Shown here: positions 52,720 through 63,925 of the stretch, one piece after another | How the letters are laid out: every line of letters starts with the position of its first letter | Position numbering within the stretch: position 1 is the first letter of the stretch | Origin: Chamaelirium japonicum | Taxonomy: Eukaryota > Streptophyta > Magnoliopsida > Liliales > Melanthiaceae | DNA: 64,000 nucleotides | Assembly: GCA_947650365.1 (NCBI GenBank) | Contig: OX393556.1 | Location: 78,607,579-78,671,578 of the forward strand | Direction of reading: 5' to 3' | Notes under the pieces: model-generated | The model's input: only the letters and a program-made list of their open reading frames with translations | What the model was told of the DNA's origin: nothing | Database searches by the model: none | Program-made: the position numbers and the translations under genes

Positions 52720-53900
52720 TGCCCTGCCCTTGGCATTCAAAGACAAAGCCCGAGATGTCTGCACCATCTCATCCCGAGGTGACCTTCGCCTCGGCATTCG
52801 AAGACAAAGTCCGAAGCAGGCTTCGTCGCCTCGGCACCTGACGAAGCTCAAGACGTCAGCACCGTCTCGGCCTGAGGCAACCTCTGCCTTAGCATTTGAA
52901 GACAAAGTCCGAGGCAGGCTTCACCGCCTCATCACTTGACAAAGCCCGAGATATCAGTACCATCTCGGCCTGAAGTGACCTCCGCCTCGGCATTAAGACA
53001 AAGTCCGAAGCAGGCTTCGCCACCTCGGCACCTGACGAAGCTCGTGACGTTGGCACCGTCTCGGCCCGAGGTGACCTTCACCTTGGCATTCAAAGACAAA
53101 GTTCGAAGCATGCTTCGCCGCCTCGGCACCTGACGAAGCTCGAGACATCATCACCATCTCGGCTCGAGGCAACCTCCGCCTCGGCATTTGAAGACAAAGT
53201 CTGAGGTAGGCTTTGCCACCTCGGCACCTAACGAAGCCCGAGAGTCAGTACTGTCTCGACCCAAGGCGACCTCCGCCTCGGTAATAAAGACAAAGTCTGA
53301 AGCAGGCTTCGCTGCCTCGGCACCTAACGAAGCCCGAGACGTTGGCACAGTCTTGGCCCAAGGCGACCTTCACCTTGGCATTCGAAGACAAAGTCCGAAG
53401 CAGACTTCACCGCCTCGGCACCTGATGAAGCTTGAGACTTCAGTACCGTCTCGACCCAAGGCAACCTCCGTCTTGGCATTTGAAGACAAAGTCCGAGGAA
53501 GGTTTCGCCGCCTCGATACCTAACGAATCCCGAGACATCAGTACCGTCTCGGCCAGAGGCAACCTCCACCTCGGCATATGAAGACAAAGTCCAAAGTAGG
53601 CTTTGTCGCCTCGGTACCTGATGAAGCTCGAGAAGTCATCACCGTCTCAGCTCGAGGCGACCTCCATCTCGGCATTAAAGACAAAGTCCGAAGTAAGCTT
53701 TGCCGCCTTGGCACCTGACGAGGCCCTAGACGTTGGCATTGTCTCAGCCCGAGGTGACCTTTACCTTGGCATTCGAAGACAAATTTCAAAGCAGGCTTTG
53801 CCGTCTCGACACCTGACGAAGCTCAAGACGTCAGCACCGTCTCGGCCCGAGGTGACCTCTGCCTCGGCATTCGAAGACAAAGTCCAAGGCCGCCATTGTT
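52720..53900 (+). repeat. ~98-bp tandem array
   Basis: The marker CAAAGTCCGAAGCAGGCTTC recurs near 52804, 52904, 52990, 53096, 53195, 53291, 53389, 53487, 53585, 53684, 53780 and 53877, a period of 86-106 bp, mostly 98. Units carry CGGCCCGAGG and CCTCGGC. An inverted array of the same unit is at about 61850-63340. Short open frames here are repeat shadows. Confidence 0.92.
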
Positions 53901-54394
53901 GCTTAGATGCTAGACAAAATCCAAGAGTCACCATCGCCGCCTCGGTGCTCGGCAAAACCCAAGGCTGCCGTCGTTGTCTCGGCAGTCGGCAAAGACCAAG
54001 GCTGCTGTCGGCCGCCTTGGCACCCGACAAAGTACACGACGATAGATGCAACGGCCGACGTCGGACAACTTGGTGACAGGTGCGATACCCAACGTCGGAC
54101 AACGCGTCGGCAGACGTAACAGCCATTGTCGGATAATACGTCGGCAAACTCACTGTTCGTGATCGTCGATGAGAACACGTTCGGTTACTAGTCAAGACAA
54201 GCTCAAACATCCCAAAGCTCAGCTCGACTTGTCTTGGTTCGGCTCATCAACCCCCTCTAGTATCAACTGTGCAGCCCCCCCATCTCTCGGGTTCAAAAAA
54301 AAAAATTTATGGCTCCTCTTAGTAACTGTGGCGGAGAATGAAAAAAAAAGGCTCCTCTTAGGTAACTGTGGCAGAGAATGCAAAAAAAAATTAC

Positions 54395-54870
54395 CCATCT
54401 GCAAGACCCCCCCTCTTGCAAGACCCCCTCCATCTTGCAAGTGCCCCCCCCCCCCCGCCCCTTGCAAGACCCCCTTCCCTTACAAGACCCCCCCCCCATC
54501 TTGCAAGACCCCCCCTCCTCTTGTAAGACCCCCCCCTCTAGCAGACCACCCCTTGCAAGACCCCCCCTCTTAAAAGACCCCCCCTCTTGCAGACCACCCC
54601 TTGCAAGACCCCCACTCTTACAAGACCACCCCTTGAAAGACACCCCGCGTCATCGGAATGTCCCCCACCCCCCCTAAACACGTACACTAAAAAAGACCCC
54701 CCCACCTCCCCTTCGGCCTCTCTCACGCCAAGCCGTTGCCTCCGACCGCCTCCCGCCGCCCACCCCGTCACCTGCCAGCCACCCCCCGTCGGCCTTCATC
54801 GCGCCCGGCCGCCACACAGCCGCCTCCCAGGCACCCCCCCGCTCCCCCTCTCCCCCCCCCCCCCCCCCCG
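54395..54870 (+). repeat. C-rich GCAAGACCCCCC repeats
   Basis: About a dozen variants of CTTGCAAGACCCCCCC followed by proline-coding C-rich DNA to about 55330. The G-rich complement occurs in gypsy 7 at about 61085-61330. Confidence 0.85.
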
Positions 54871-55429
54871 TCGGCATCCCTTGCGCCCGGCCACTGCCCA
54901 TCGGCCTCCCTCGCGCCCCGTAACCGCCCTCCCACCACACAGCCACCCCCTACCCCCCCTGCCGGCATTCTTTGCGCCAGGCCACCGCCCGCCGGCTTCC
55001 CTCACGCCCCACAACCGTCAGCCCCACCCGGCCACCTCCTCCCTCCCCTGTTCATCGAATCCTGCAGCCCGAACCCCCCGATTTTTCCCCAAAACCCCCC
55101 TACCCCCTGCGACTCGAAAAAATCGCCCCGAGTTTTTTTCCTGAACCCCCCCCCCCCCCCTCGCCCCCTGCGACTTTTGCCCGAAACCACCCACCCCCTA
55201 AGTATTTTCCTGAACCCCCTGCCCTCAGTTTCTTTCACTAGAAATCACCCACCCTCGGTTCTTTTGCCCAAAACCCCTAGCCCCCCTGGATTTTGGCCCA
55301 AAAACCTCGCCCCCAGGGTCCCCCTGCCCGACCCCCACTCGCGCAATCACCCACTGGTGCCGATTATCGGCCTTGCCCTGTGGAGTCCCAGTCAACCAGG
55401 TTGCCATCTACCTAACTGGGAGGGGGTAA

Positions 55430-56045
55430 TGCATACCCGGCTGGCCCCTGGCAGGGGGTTGTCGAGCCCAATGGTAGGCCATGCGCAACCGGTAGGCAGA
55501 GGCGCACCCGGTCGGCCCCTAACAGGGGATAGGCGGGTGCAACGGCCGACCACGGGCATCAGGTTAGTAACCAGACGACAGTCACCCTTGATAGGGGGTC
55601 GGCAGATGGACGACGACCGGCCCCTAGCAGGAGGTTTGCGGGCCCAACGGTCGACCCTACACAACCGATAAGTAGACGCGCATCCGGCCGGCCCCTGATA
55701 GGGGATCGGCGAGCGCAATAGCCGACCACGCGCAGCAGGTCAGCAGCCAGACGACGGTCAGCCCCTAACAGGGGGTCGGCAGACAGACGACGATCGGCCC
55801 TTGGAAGGGGGTTGGCGAGCCCAACGGTCACCCTATGCAACCGGTAGGCAAACGCGCACCCGGCCAGCCCCTGATAGGGGGTCAACGGGCGCAACGGCCA
55901 ACCGTGTGCAGCAGGTCAGCAGCCAGACGATGGTCAACCTCTGACAGGGGGTCGGGACAATGGTCAGCCCTCGGTAGAGAGTCAACGAGCACAACGGTCG
56001 GCCCCGCCCAGCGGGTCGGCAAACAAGCAACAGTCGAACCCGGAT
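55430..56045 (+). repeat. ~176-bp higher-order tandem array
   Basis: CGCACCCGG-type markers at about 55503, 55679 and 55855 give a period of 176 bp built of three related ~58-bp subunits, each with a GGCCCCTGATAGGGGGTCGGC block that could fold by CCCC/GGGG pairing. A shorter inverted relative lies at about 60170-60450. Confidence 0.82.
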
Positions 56046-56132
56046 AGGAAGTTAGTAGACGAGCGACCAGGTTTTTGCACTTGGAAGTCTCAGCCAGCTA
56101 GGTTAGCACCTACCTAGCTGGGAGGGGGTAAC

Positions 56133-56847
56133 TATGGGTGTAAAATCTGGCTAACGCCCTGTAGTGGGACCCTCAGCCTTGCTTGGGGACAACAGAGATG
56201 ATGGTGGGACCCGCAGCCCTACTTGGAGTCCACAAAGATGATTGTGGGACCTGCAGCCCTGTCTGGGGCCCATAAGTACGACGGTTGGACCAGCAACCCT
56301 ACCTGGGGTCTAATGTACAAAAGTGGGACCCACAGCCTTGCCTGGGGCCCACTTGCACCATCTGGGGTCTGGTAAATCCTCCTTGGTATTTACTAAATCC
56401 TAAATATTTCAGAAAATATTCCTAGAATATTTTTTAAATAAACCAAACCTCTATAAATAGCAGACCCTGTAAATGATTCCATATCCAAAAATCAAAACCA
56501 TAATCCTACTTTCTATTTTCTAGAGCTCCTCGAGCCTTCTGGTTTTCAGATTCACTCTCCACCCTCTGTCATCTTGTAAGAAGCACTCCTCGACCTGTCG
56601 AGAGTAGCTTTACTTCATTCAGAGATAGTGGATTCAAAGGTTGCGTCTTACCGCACGGAGACGTAGGCTTCGGCCGAACTCCGTCATCACTCTCTGTGTC
56701 AACGCTTTCTCTACTCTACAATATTTGTGTGACAGTCTAGCAAGTTACAAGTTAGCACTTCAAAGCACACCACATCTCGTAGGGTAAAACCTTCAATCGA
56801 CTGTTAGAGGAGGGTCACATATGACAGCCACAAAATCCTCCCCCACG
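56133..56847 (+). repeat. 3' LTR of gypsy 5
   Basis: About 715 bp, starting TATGGGTG (TG mutated) after the GGGAGGGGGTAAC purine tract; five 40-bp U3 units; TATAAATA at 56452-56459. Confidence 0.85.
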
Positions 56848-58867
56848 GTATTCTCCTCTGCTTCCTCTTCGCCAGATCATTTAGGGTTAGTCTCTGCATA
56901 AGGTATAAAACATATAGGGGGTAAGTCTAATCCACTGACTCATGATAAACCTAGCTTATTCAAAGTAAGACTAATGTATTGAAATCAATAGTAAATATGT
57001 TCATGAGTAGTTATTTAAAAGTTACTAATCACCTTATTCCCTTTTTGGCTCAAACCAGGGTAGGACTCTTACCCAGGGACTTTTTATCTCAAAACAAAGT
57101 TAGCCCCACATCTAGGCTTCTTTTAGTTACAAAGACAATGCTAGCCCCACACCTGGATTTCTTTTTGTCATCTGACAAGGCTAGCCCTATACCTAGGTTT
57201 CGTTTAGGCCTAGCCAGGGCAAGCCCCACACCTAATAATGATCAGTTCATCTTCTAAATTTAACTCATCTATAGCATATTTAACTATCATTTCAATGGTA
57301 TATCCTTATCAAGAATTCACTGGGTTAGACCCCCTACCGCATGGGATGTAGTATCATTGCTCAACGAATGATCCTTAATACGATTATGACCTGAAATCAA
57401 TATATTTCTAATTATTAGTTGGTTTTCCTTACTTAAGCAATTTGAGAGTTTATTCTATAGGGTTTCTAGGGTGACTGATGGAATCGAATTCCGATGTCCA
57501 ATTGGTGAACTTATGGTCTAAATGCTATATAGAGATAAAATGGTCTTCTTTTCTAAGGCTCTGGTTTAGTGTTTTATAATATCAGTGGATCCGAATCATA
57601 ACCACAAACATGTGGTCATAGACGGAACTCGATTCCGAGTCCCAATGGAAAAGTTATGACCATTTTACCTTATAGAGGTAAAATAGTAAATTTAATTTTT
57701 AAGTGTTGGTTCTATCATTTATGGACTCATCAGGTTCATCTTTGGCCCATGAATTCATGGCTGCAGACGGAACTCAATTCAAAATTCGAATGCCCAAGTT
57801 ATGACCAAAACACCCCTAGGGATAAAATAGTTATTTCATATTTAATTTTCTGATAGGTTTAACCTCTATTATTTTCTTATATTCTTATATAGAGGGTTTC
57901 ATCCCGAGCACGTAGGCGCAGACAGAACTTAATTCCGAACTCGGTGTGACAAGTTAGAGGCTAAATAGTGTAAATTATGTATATTCAAAGTGTTATATAT
58001 ATTTATATATAACCAAGAGTATATAATTATTGTATGGTCAGTTGGTTAAGGGACTTTGATTTAAGTGAAAATATTCTACGAAGAAGAGGTCATGGGTTCT
58101 AAATTAGTTAGATGAATTTTTTTTGTAACTAAAAATAAACTAAAATAATCAACGGGTTCAAACCCGAACCCGACTAACCCGGCGGTGATGGGAGGCAGCG
58201 ATCGCTAGAGGTGGTGGTCGGAGGTGGCCGTAAGCAGCGATTGCCAGAGGTGGTGGCCGACGGCGGCGACCGGAGGTGGTTGCCGAAGGAGGTGACCGAC
58301 GGAGGTGGCGATGGCCGACGATGATGGCCGGAGGTGGTGGTGGCCAGTAGAGGTGGCTAAGTGAAGGTGGGCATAGATCTCAAGGTGAGAAGAATGGTGG
58401 ATGGGGTGGGGTTTATATAGGCTTTTGCAGAATGCCAAAAGACAAGGGTTTTAATTACAAAATGGCCCTTTATTATATATTAAAAGCTGGTCAGGTCAAA
58501 ACTCCAAAGGCTAGCTGGTCAGGTCAGAATGTTTTAGCTGGTCTGACTCTTAGTATCCCTTCCTACTTTATATATATTATTTCCTGAATTTTTATTCAAA
58601 AGATTAAATGGTTTAGCGGTTATCAAAAGAATAATAAAAAAAATTAAGTAGGTCTAATATTCAAATCCTTTTATGGGTTCTTTTTATTTTTAATTTTAAA
58701 TTACTTTATATGTGGTTAAAACAAAAAAGTTTATATATAGTTTATGACCGTTTCGACGAGCCGAACGCAGTGGTGTAGTCCAACTTTTGATTTGAGAAAT
58801 GTATGATTAATTTCCTATTTTTGCACAAGTATAAATTTTAATTTTAAAAAAATTTCAGGATATTACA
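56848..58867 (-). repeat. Element 4 5' LTR, second part
   Basis: Matches 40490-42445 along its length (GAATTCACTGGGTTAGA, AAGTTATGACC, GGTTTATATAGGC). The minus-strand TATA is the complement of TTTATATA at 58412-58419. Confidence 0.88.
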
Positions 58868-59163
58868 TCTGCTCTCTAGAAACATACACGAAATGGTATC
58901 TGCGTAAGGCCATTAATAGCGCAACCTATTTAGAATCGTCGGAAACTGTACTACGTATACTACTTATGGAAACCCGATAAAGGAGACTGGTTTAAAGCGT
59001 AGTCCACCAAGTCCTCACGGATGTATACAACTATACTAAGTGGAGGTTCAAATCGGAAGGTACCTACACCTACTGCGTAGTATAAGAAATCTAGCAAAGT
59101 CCTTTTATTTTTTATTTTGAATATTTTATTGATATTTGGTGATTTTAAACACAAGTGGGGGAT
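58868..59163 (+). other. Copia 3 3' UTR resumed, with polypurine tract
   Basis: AAGTGGAGGTTCAAATCGGAAGGTACC aligns with copia 2 3' UTR and closes on the tract GTGGGGGAT (59155-59163) before the 3' LTR. This proves that 40207-58867 is an insertion. Confidence 0.85.
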
Positions 59164-59392
59164 TGCTGGGTGTGTTTGAAAACCACTCAAAATTTTAGTC
59201 TCATATCGATTTGGGGAAAACCTCCTTACCCATTTAAAAGGGATCCCCCCTTTCCCCCTACTAGTCATCGCACTAGGGGAGAGACTCCACAAGCTCACAC
59301 ATGCGTACGTGCGTACTGACCTAGGCCGGGCCGAGCTTGGGCTTGGGTTGGGCGGCGTGTGTGTGTGTGCTTGCGGACCCAGACACGATAGC
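59164..59392 (+). repeat. Copia 3 3' LTR, truncated by insertion
   Basis: 229 bp match to 34123-34345, ending at GACACGATAGC where gypsy 7 enters. ATAGC (59388-59392) is the presumed left duplication. Confidence 0.88.
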
Positions 59393-60090
59393 TATGGAGG
59401 AGGATTTCGGCCGTCGTACATGACCCTCCTCCAACAGTTCATTGAAGGTTTTACCCTTCAGGATGTGGCGCGCTTCGAAGCGTTAAGCTGTAACTTGCTA
59501 GGCTGTTACAGAAGCATTGTAGGGTAGGGAGAGAGAGTTGACACTAGATGTGGTGATGAAATTCGACCGAAGCCTACGTCTCCGTGCGGTAAGACGCAAC
59601 CTTTGCATCCACTATCTTTGAATGAAGTAGAGCTACTCTCGATAGGCCGAGGAGTGCTTCTTACAATATGACAGAGGGTGAAGAAGGAATCTGAAAACCA
59701 AAAAGCTCAAGGAGCTCTGGAAAATAGAAAGTGGGATTATGGTTTGGATTTTGGGATCTGGATTATTTCACGGGGTTGGCTATTTATAATTGGTTTATCT
59801 AGGGAATAGTCCAGGAATATTCAGGGTTTGGTAAATACCCGGGGGAATTTACTAGACCTTAGATAGTGCAAGTGGGCCCAGGCAGGGCTGTGGATCCCAC
59901 CGTCATACTTGTGGGCCCCAAGCAGAACTGCAAGTCCCATCATCGTGCTTGTGGGTCCCAGGCAGGACTGTGGGTCTCACATTATGCTTGTAGGCCCCAG
60001 GTTAGGCTGTGGGTCCCACCGTCGTGTTTGTGGGCCCCAGGTAGGGCTGTGGGTCCCACTGCAGGGCGTTAGCCAGGTTTTGTACCCATA
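59393..60090 (-). repeat. 3' LTR of gypsy 7
   Basis: 698 bp; complement of the gypsy 5 LTRs (TATGGGTAC start on minus, CTCCATA end), with the 40-bp units at about 59865-60065. TATA on minus is near 59780. Confidence 0.85.
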
Positions 60091-60169
60091 GTTACGCCCT
60101 CCCAGCTACGTAGGTGCTAACCTAGCTGGCTGGGATTTCCTGGTGCAAAGTTGGTCGCTCGTCTGCTGA

Positions 60170-60450
60170 CTCTCTGCCCTTGGTCGGTCATCATCTGTCT
60201 GCTGACCCGCTACTAGGGCCGACCGTTGGGCCCGCCGACCCCCTGTTAGGGGTCGATCGTGTATGCGTCTGCCAACCCGTTTCGCGGGACTGACCATCGT
60301 CTATCTACTGACCCCCTGTCCGGGGCCGATCGTCATCTGTCTACCGACCCCCTATCCGGGGCTGACTGCTGTCTGTCTACCGACCCTCTGTCTGGGGCCG
60401 ACCGTTGTGTGCTTGTCGACCCGTTGCGCGGGACCGACTGCGTGTGTGTT
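60170..60450 (-). repeat. GACCCCCTGTCCGGGGCCGA repeats
   Basis: About six units of 45-50 bp, each with self-complementary CCCC…GGGG; relative of the 55.4-56.0 kb array. Confidence 0.75.
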
Positions 60451-61084
60451 ACCCCCTTCCTGTTGGGTAAATGGTAACCTAGCTGATTGGGATCACAGAC
60501 ATAGGCATGCGCAAGGCGTTGCGAGTCAAAGAACCTGGGGGGATTCAAGCAAAAGATTTAGAGGGGGGTTTTCCCCAAAAAGCTAGAGGGCGGGGGGCTT
60601 TGTGCATGAAGCCAGGGGACGTTGTGTATAAAGCTAGGGGGTGGGGGACTTTGTGTAAAAAGTCCAAGGTATATGGGGTTTTGTGCAAAAAGCTAGGGGC
60701 AGGGGATTCAATAAAAAATAACATCCGGAAGGAGGTTTGGTCAAAGGTTTTGGGCGGTAGGGTTTTTGGGCTGAAATCGCAGGGGGCGACGGGTTTTGGG
60801 TTAAAATCGCAGGGGGTTTTAGGAAAATGGTGCGCGATAGCAGCAGCAGGGGGGTGATGGCTGGGTTGGCGGTCGCAGGGCGCGAGGGAGGCCGGTGGGA
60901 GGTAGCCGAGCTCGAGGGTGGCAGCATGCGGGGTGGCGGGAGCTAGTTGGCAGGCGATGGCCGGGCGCGAGGTGGTTGATATGAGGCGGCCGGGCGTGAC
61001 GGAGGCTCGCGTGGTGGGGGCGGGGGTAAGGGGGGTCGGTGGCTGGCAGGTGGGAGGCCGGGCGATGAGAGGCGGAGGCCGGGC

Positions 61085-61335
61085 CCGAGGGAGGCCGGAT
61101 GGGCGGGGGGGGGGGTCTTTTTTGGTGTGTGTTAAGGGGGGGTGGGGGGACATTCTGACGACATGGAGCATGGAGGGGGGGTCTTGCAAGAGAGGGGGGG
61201 GGGGTCTTATAGGGGGGATCTTGCAAGATAGAGGGGTCTTGCATGGGGGAGTCTTGAAAGTTAGGGGGTTTTTGTAAGAGGGGGGGGGGAGGGTTTGCAA
61301 GATGGGGGGTCTTGCAGGGGGGGGGGGGGGTCTTA
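61085..61335 (-). repeat. G-rich GGGGGGGTCTTGCAAG repeats
   Basis: Complement of the C-rich tract of gypsy 5 at 54395-54650, several G runs of 8-14. Confidence 0.85.
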
Positions 61336-61849
61336 CGACAAGTGTTTTTTGCATTCTCCGCAACTGTTGGAGCAATTGGAACCAGCCACATGGAAGAGAC
61401 CTTTGCCTGAACCACGAACAAGTTTTTTTTTTTTTTGAACCCGAGAGAAGGGGGCTGTGCAGTTAAGACCAGAGGAGGTTGGTGAGCCTAACCAAGCCGA
61501 TTTGAGCTGAGTCAAGCTGAGCTTTGGCTTGTTTGGGCTTGTCTTAACTAGTAACCGAACAAGCTCGAATGAGTTCTCATCGACGCTCATGAACAGTGAG
61601 TCTATCGATGTGTTGTCCGGCGATGAGCGTTGCGTCTACCGATGCGTTGTCCGATATCAAGCGTCGCACCCGTCACCTAGTTGTCCTACGTCAACCATCG
61701 CTCCTGTCGTTGCGTACTTTGTCGGGCACCGAGGTGGCAACGGTAGCCTCGGGCTTTTTCGAGCACCGAGGCGGCGATGGCGGCCTCGAATTTGATTTAG
61801 CGTTGAGGCGGCGATAGTGACCTTAGACTTTGTTTTTGAATGCCGAGGC

Positions 61850-63340
61850 GGAGGTCGCCTCGAGCTGAGATGGTGATGACGTCTCGAGATTCGTCAGGTG
61901 CCGAGGCAGCGAAGCCTGCTTCGGACTTTGTCTTCAAATGCTGAGGTGAAGGTAGCCTCGGGCCGAGACGGTGCCAACGTCTTGGGCTTCGTCAGGTGCT
62001 GAGGTGGCAAAGCTTGCTTCGGACTTTGTCTTTAATGCCAAGGCTGAGGTCACCTCTGGATGAGATGGAGCTGACGTCTCGGGTTCGTCAGGTGTTGAGG
62101 TGACGAAGCCTGCTTCAGACTTTGTCTTCAAATGCCGAGGTGAAGGTCACCTCGGTCCGAGACAGTGCCAACATCTCAGGCTTTGTCTGGTGCCGAGGCG
62201 GCGAAGCCAACTTTGGACTTTGTCTTCAAGGCCAAGGCGGAGGTCGCCTCGGGTCGAGACAATGCTGAACTCTCGGGCTTCATCAGGTACCGAGGCGGCG
62301 AAGCCTGCCTCGGAATTTGTCTTCAAATGCCGAGGAAGAGGTTGCCTCGGGCTGAGAGAGTGCTAACATCTCGATCTTCGTCAGGTGCTGAGGCGGCAGA
62401 GCCTGCTTCCCTTTGAATACCAAGGTGAAGGTCACCTCGGGCCGAGACGGTGCCAACATCTCAAGCTTCATCAGGTGCTGAGGTGGCAAATCTTGCTTCG
62501 GACTTTGTTTTTAATGCCAAGGCAAAGGTCGCCTCGGGCTGAGACAATGCTGACGTCTCGGGTTTCGTCAGGTGTCGAGGCGGCGAAGCCTGCTTTGGAC
62601 TTTGTCTTCGAATGCCGATGTGAAGGTCGCCTCGGGCCGAGATGGTGCCAACGTCTCAGGCTTCGTTAAGTGCCAAGGCGGCGAAGCCTGCTTCAGACTT
62701 TGTCTTTAATACCGAGGCGTCGCCTCGGGCCGAGATGGTGCTGACGTCTCGGGCTTCGTCAGGTGCCAAGGCGGCGAAGCCTGCCTCGGACTTTGTCTTC
62801 AAATGCCAAGGCGGAGGTTGCCTCAGGCCAAAATGGTGCCAACGTCTCGAGCTTCAGCAGGTGTCGAGACGACAAAACTAGCCTCAAACTTTGTTTGCGA
62901 GCACCGAGGCGGTGCGGAGCACCTTGGACTCTGCTTTCGAATACCAAGGGTGTCACTTAGGCCGAGACGATGTCGACATCTTGGGCTTCGTCAGGTGCCA
63001 AGGCGGCGAAGTCTGCCTCGGACTTTGTCTTCGAATTCCGAGGTGAAGGTCGCCTCGGGCCGAGATGGTGCCGATGTCTCGGGCTTCATTAGGTGTCGAG
63101 GCAACGAAGCCAGCCTGGGACTTTGTTTATGAGCGCTAAGGCGATACGGAGTGCCTCAGACTCTACTTTCGAATGCCAAGGTTGTCACCTTGGGCCGAGA
63201 CGATGTCGACGTCTCAGGCTTTGTCAAGTACCGAGGTGACGAAGGCTACCTCGAACTTTATCTTCGAATGCCAAGGCGAAGGTCGCCTCGGGCCGAGACG
63301 GTGCCAACGTCTCGGGCTTTTTCTTTGAATACCAAGGACA
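61850..63340 (-). repeat. ~98-bp tandem array, inverted copy
   Basis: GGACTTTGTCTTC recurs about every 95-105 bp through 63,300, roughly 15 units. Complement of the unit at 52720-53900. A few units have lost 15-25 bp near 62410 and 62720. Confidence 0.9.
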
Positions 63341-63384
63341 GGGCCTTGGGATTGTTAATCGATGGGGGTTAGAATTCGAAGTAC

Positions 63385-63925
63385 TTAGCATAGTGCCCTT
63401 GTATCAATTGGACTTAGGCGAAGCACCGTTTCAGTCGAACCTACGTATTGGGACACATAGCTTTATACCGTTGCAGGTTAGTCGGTCGTGTCACAATACG
63501 AATCAAACTAACTTTGTTGAGGCACTAGTGCATGTGTTCTTATGTGACAATAGTAGCATGTGCGACGCCAATGATTCAGAGTACTCAGTGTAGTGCCCTT
63601 GTATCGGTTGGACTTAGGTGAACCACCGTTTCAGTCAAACCTACGAATCAGGACACGTAGCTTTGTACCATTGTAGGTTAGTCAGCCATGTCGCAACGCG
63701 AACCGACCTAACTGTGGCGAGGCACTAGTGCATGTGTCCTTATGTGACAACGGGAGCATATGTGATGCCAATGATTCGGAGTACTCAGCGTAACGCCCTT
63801 GTATCGGTTGTACTTAGGAAAAGTATCGTTTCAGTCGAACCTATGTATTGGGACATATAGATTTGTACCGTTGCAGGTTAGTCAGCCGTGTTGCAACGCG
63901 AACCGAACTAACTATGACATTGAGT
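63385..63925 (-). repeat. ~200-bp tandem array, inverted copy
   Basis: GCCCTTGTATCGGTTGGACTTAGG and GAGTACTCAG…GTAG recur at about 63394, 63594 and 63794; complement of the arrays at 47040-47775 and 52289-52690. The last 75 bp of the window resemble the sequence just left of the gypsy 5 array (AATTCTATCT…CTTCT in complement). Confidence 0.9.

Larger units (their letters stand above)
44565..56847 (+). mobile_element. Ty3/gypsy-type element 5, gag relic plus tandem arrays, nested in element 4 LTR
   Basis: LTRs 44565-45280 and 56133-56847 (about 715 bp). The gypsy-type primer site TTTGGCACCGTCTGTGGGA follows the first, and a GGGAGGGGG purine tract precedes the second. The target duplication is GTGTT/GTATT (44560-44564, 56848-56852), 4 of 5. 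The internal region has gag fragments, then about 200-bp, 98-bp, C-rich and 176-bp arrays instead of pol. A CACTA transposon sits in the first array. Non-autonomous. Confidence 0.85.
40207..58867 (-). mobile_element. Minus-strand LTR element without genes (element 4), nested in copia 3
   Basis: Two LTRs of about 2.24-2.29 kb (40207-42445, and 44288-58867 when its nested insertion is removed) share ends TGTAACRC...GATATTACA on the + strand. Next to the right LTR, 44273-44284 is the complement of TGGTATCAGAGC, the tRNA-Met primer site, which sets the orientation as minus. The internal region is only 1,842 bp and has no ORF above noise, so it is a non-autonomous LARD-like element. Flanks GCTGT (40202-40206) and TCTGC (58868-58872) match at 3 of 5, a decayed duplication at best. 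Confidence 0.85.
34123..59392 (+). mobile_element. Ty1/copia LTR retrotransposon 3 (decayed, host of nested stack)
   Basis: The left LTR starts TGTTGGGTGGGTTTGAAAACC at 34123; the matching 3' LTR starts TGCTGGGTGTGTTTGAAAACC at 59164 after a GTGGGGGAT tract. Internal gag, protease, integrase, RT and RNase H relics lie between 35840 and 39880. The 3' UTR is split: the part to 40206 and the part from 58868 join when aligned to the copia 2 3' UTR (…CTTGCTCACACCC… and …TAGCGCAACC…AAGTGGAGGTTCAAA). The 3' LTR is in turn cut at 59392 by gypsy element 7, so its end is outside the window. Confidence 0.88.

Noticed and set aside
52693..54076. Many short frames on both strands
   Set aside because: Shadows of the 98-bp array; the same is true for 61529-63372.
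54378..55671. Proline-rich frames up to 311 codons
   Set aside because: Produced by C-rich tracts; all three frames are open in parts and the equivalent in gypsy 7 differs in frame.
40202..58872. Clean 5-bp target duplication for element 4
   Set aside because: GCTGT versus TCTGC matches at only three positions; reported only as a possible decayed duplication.
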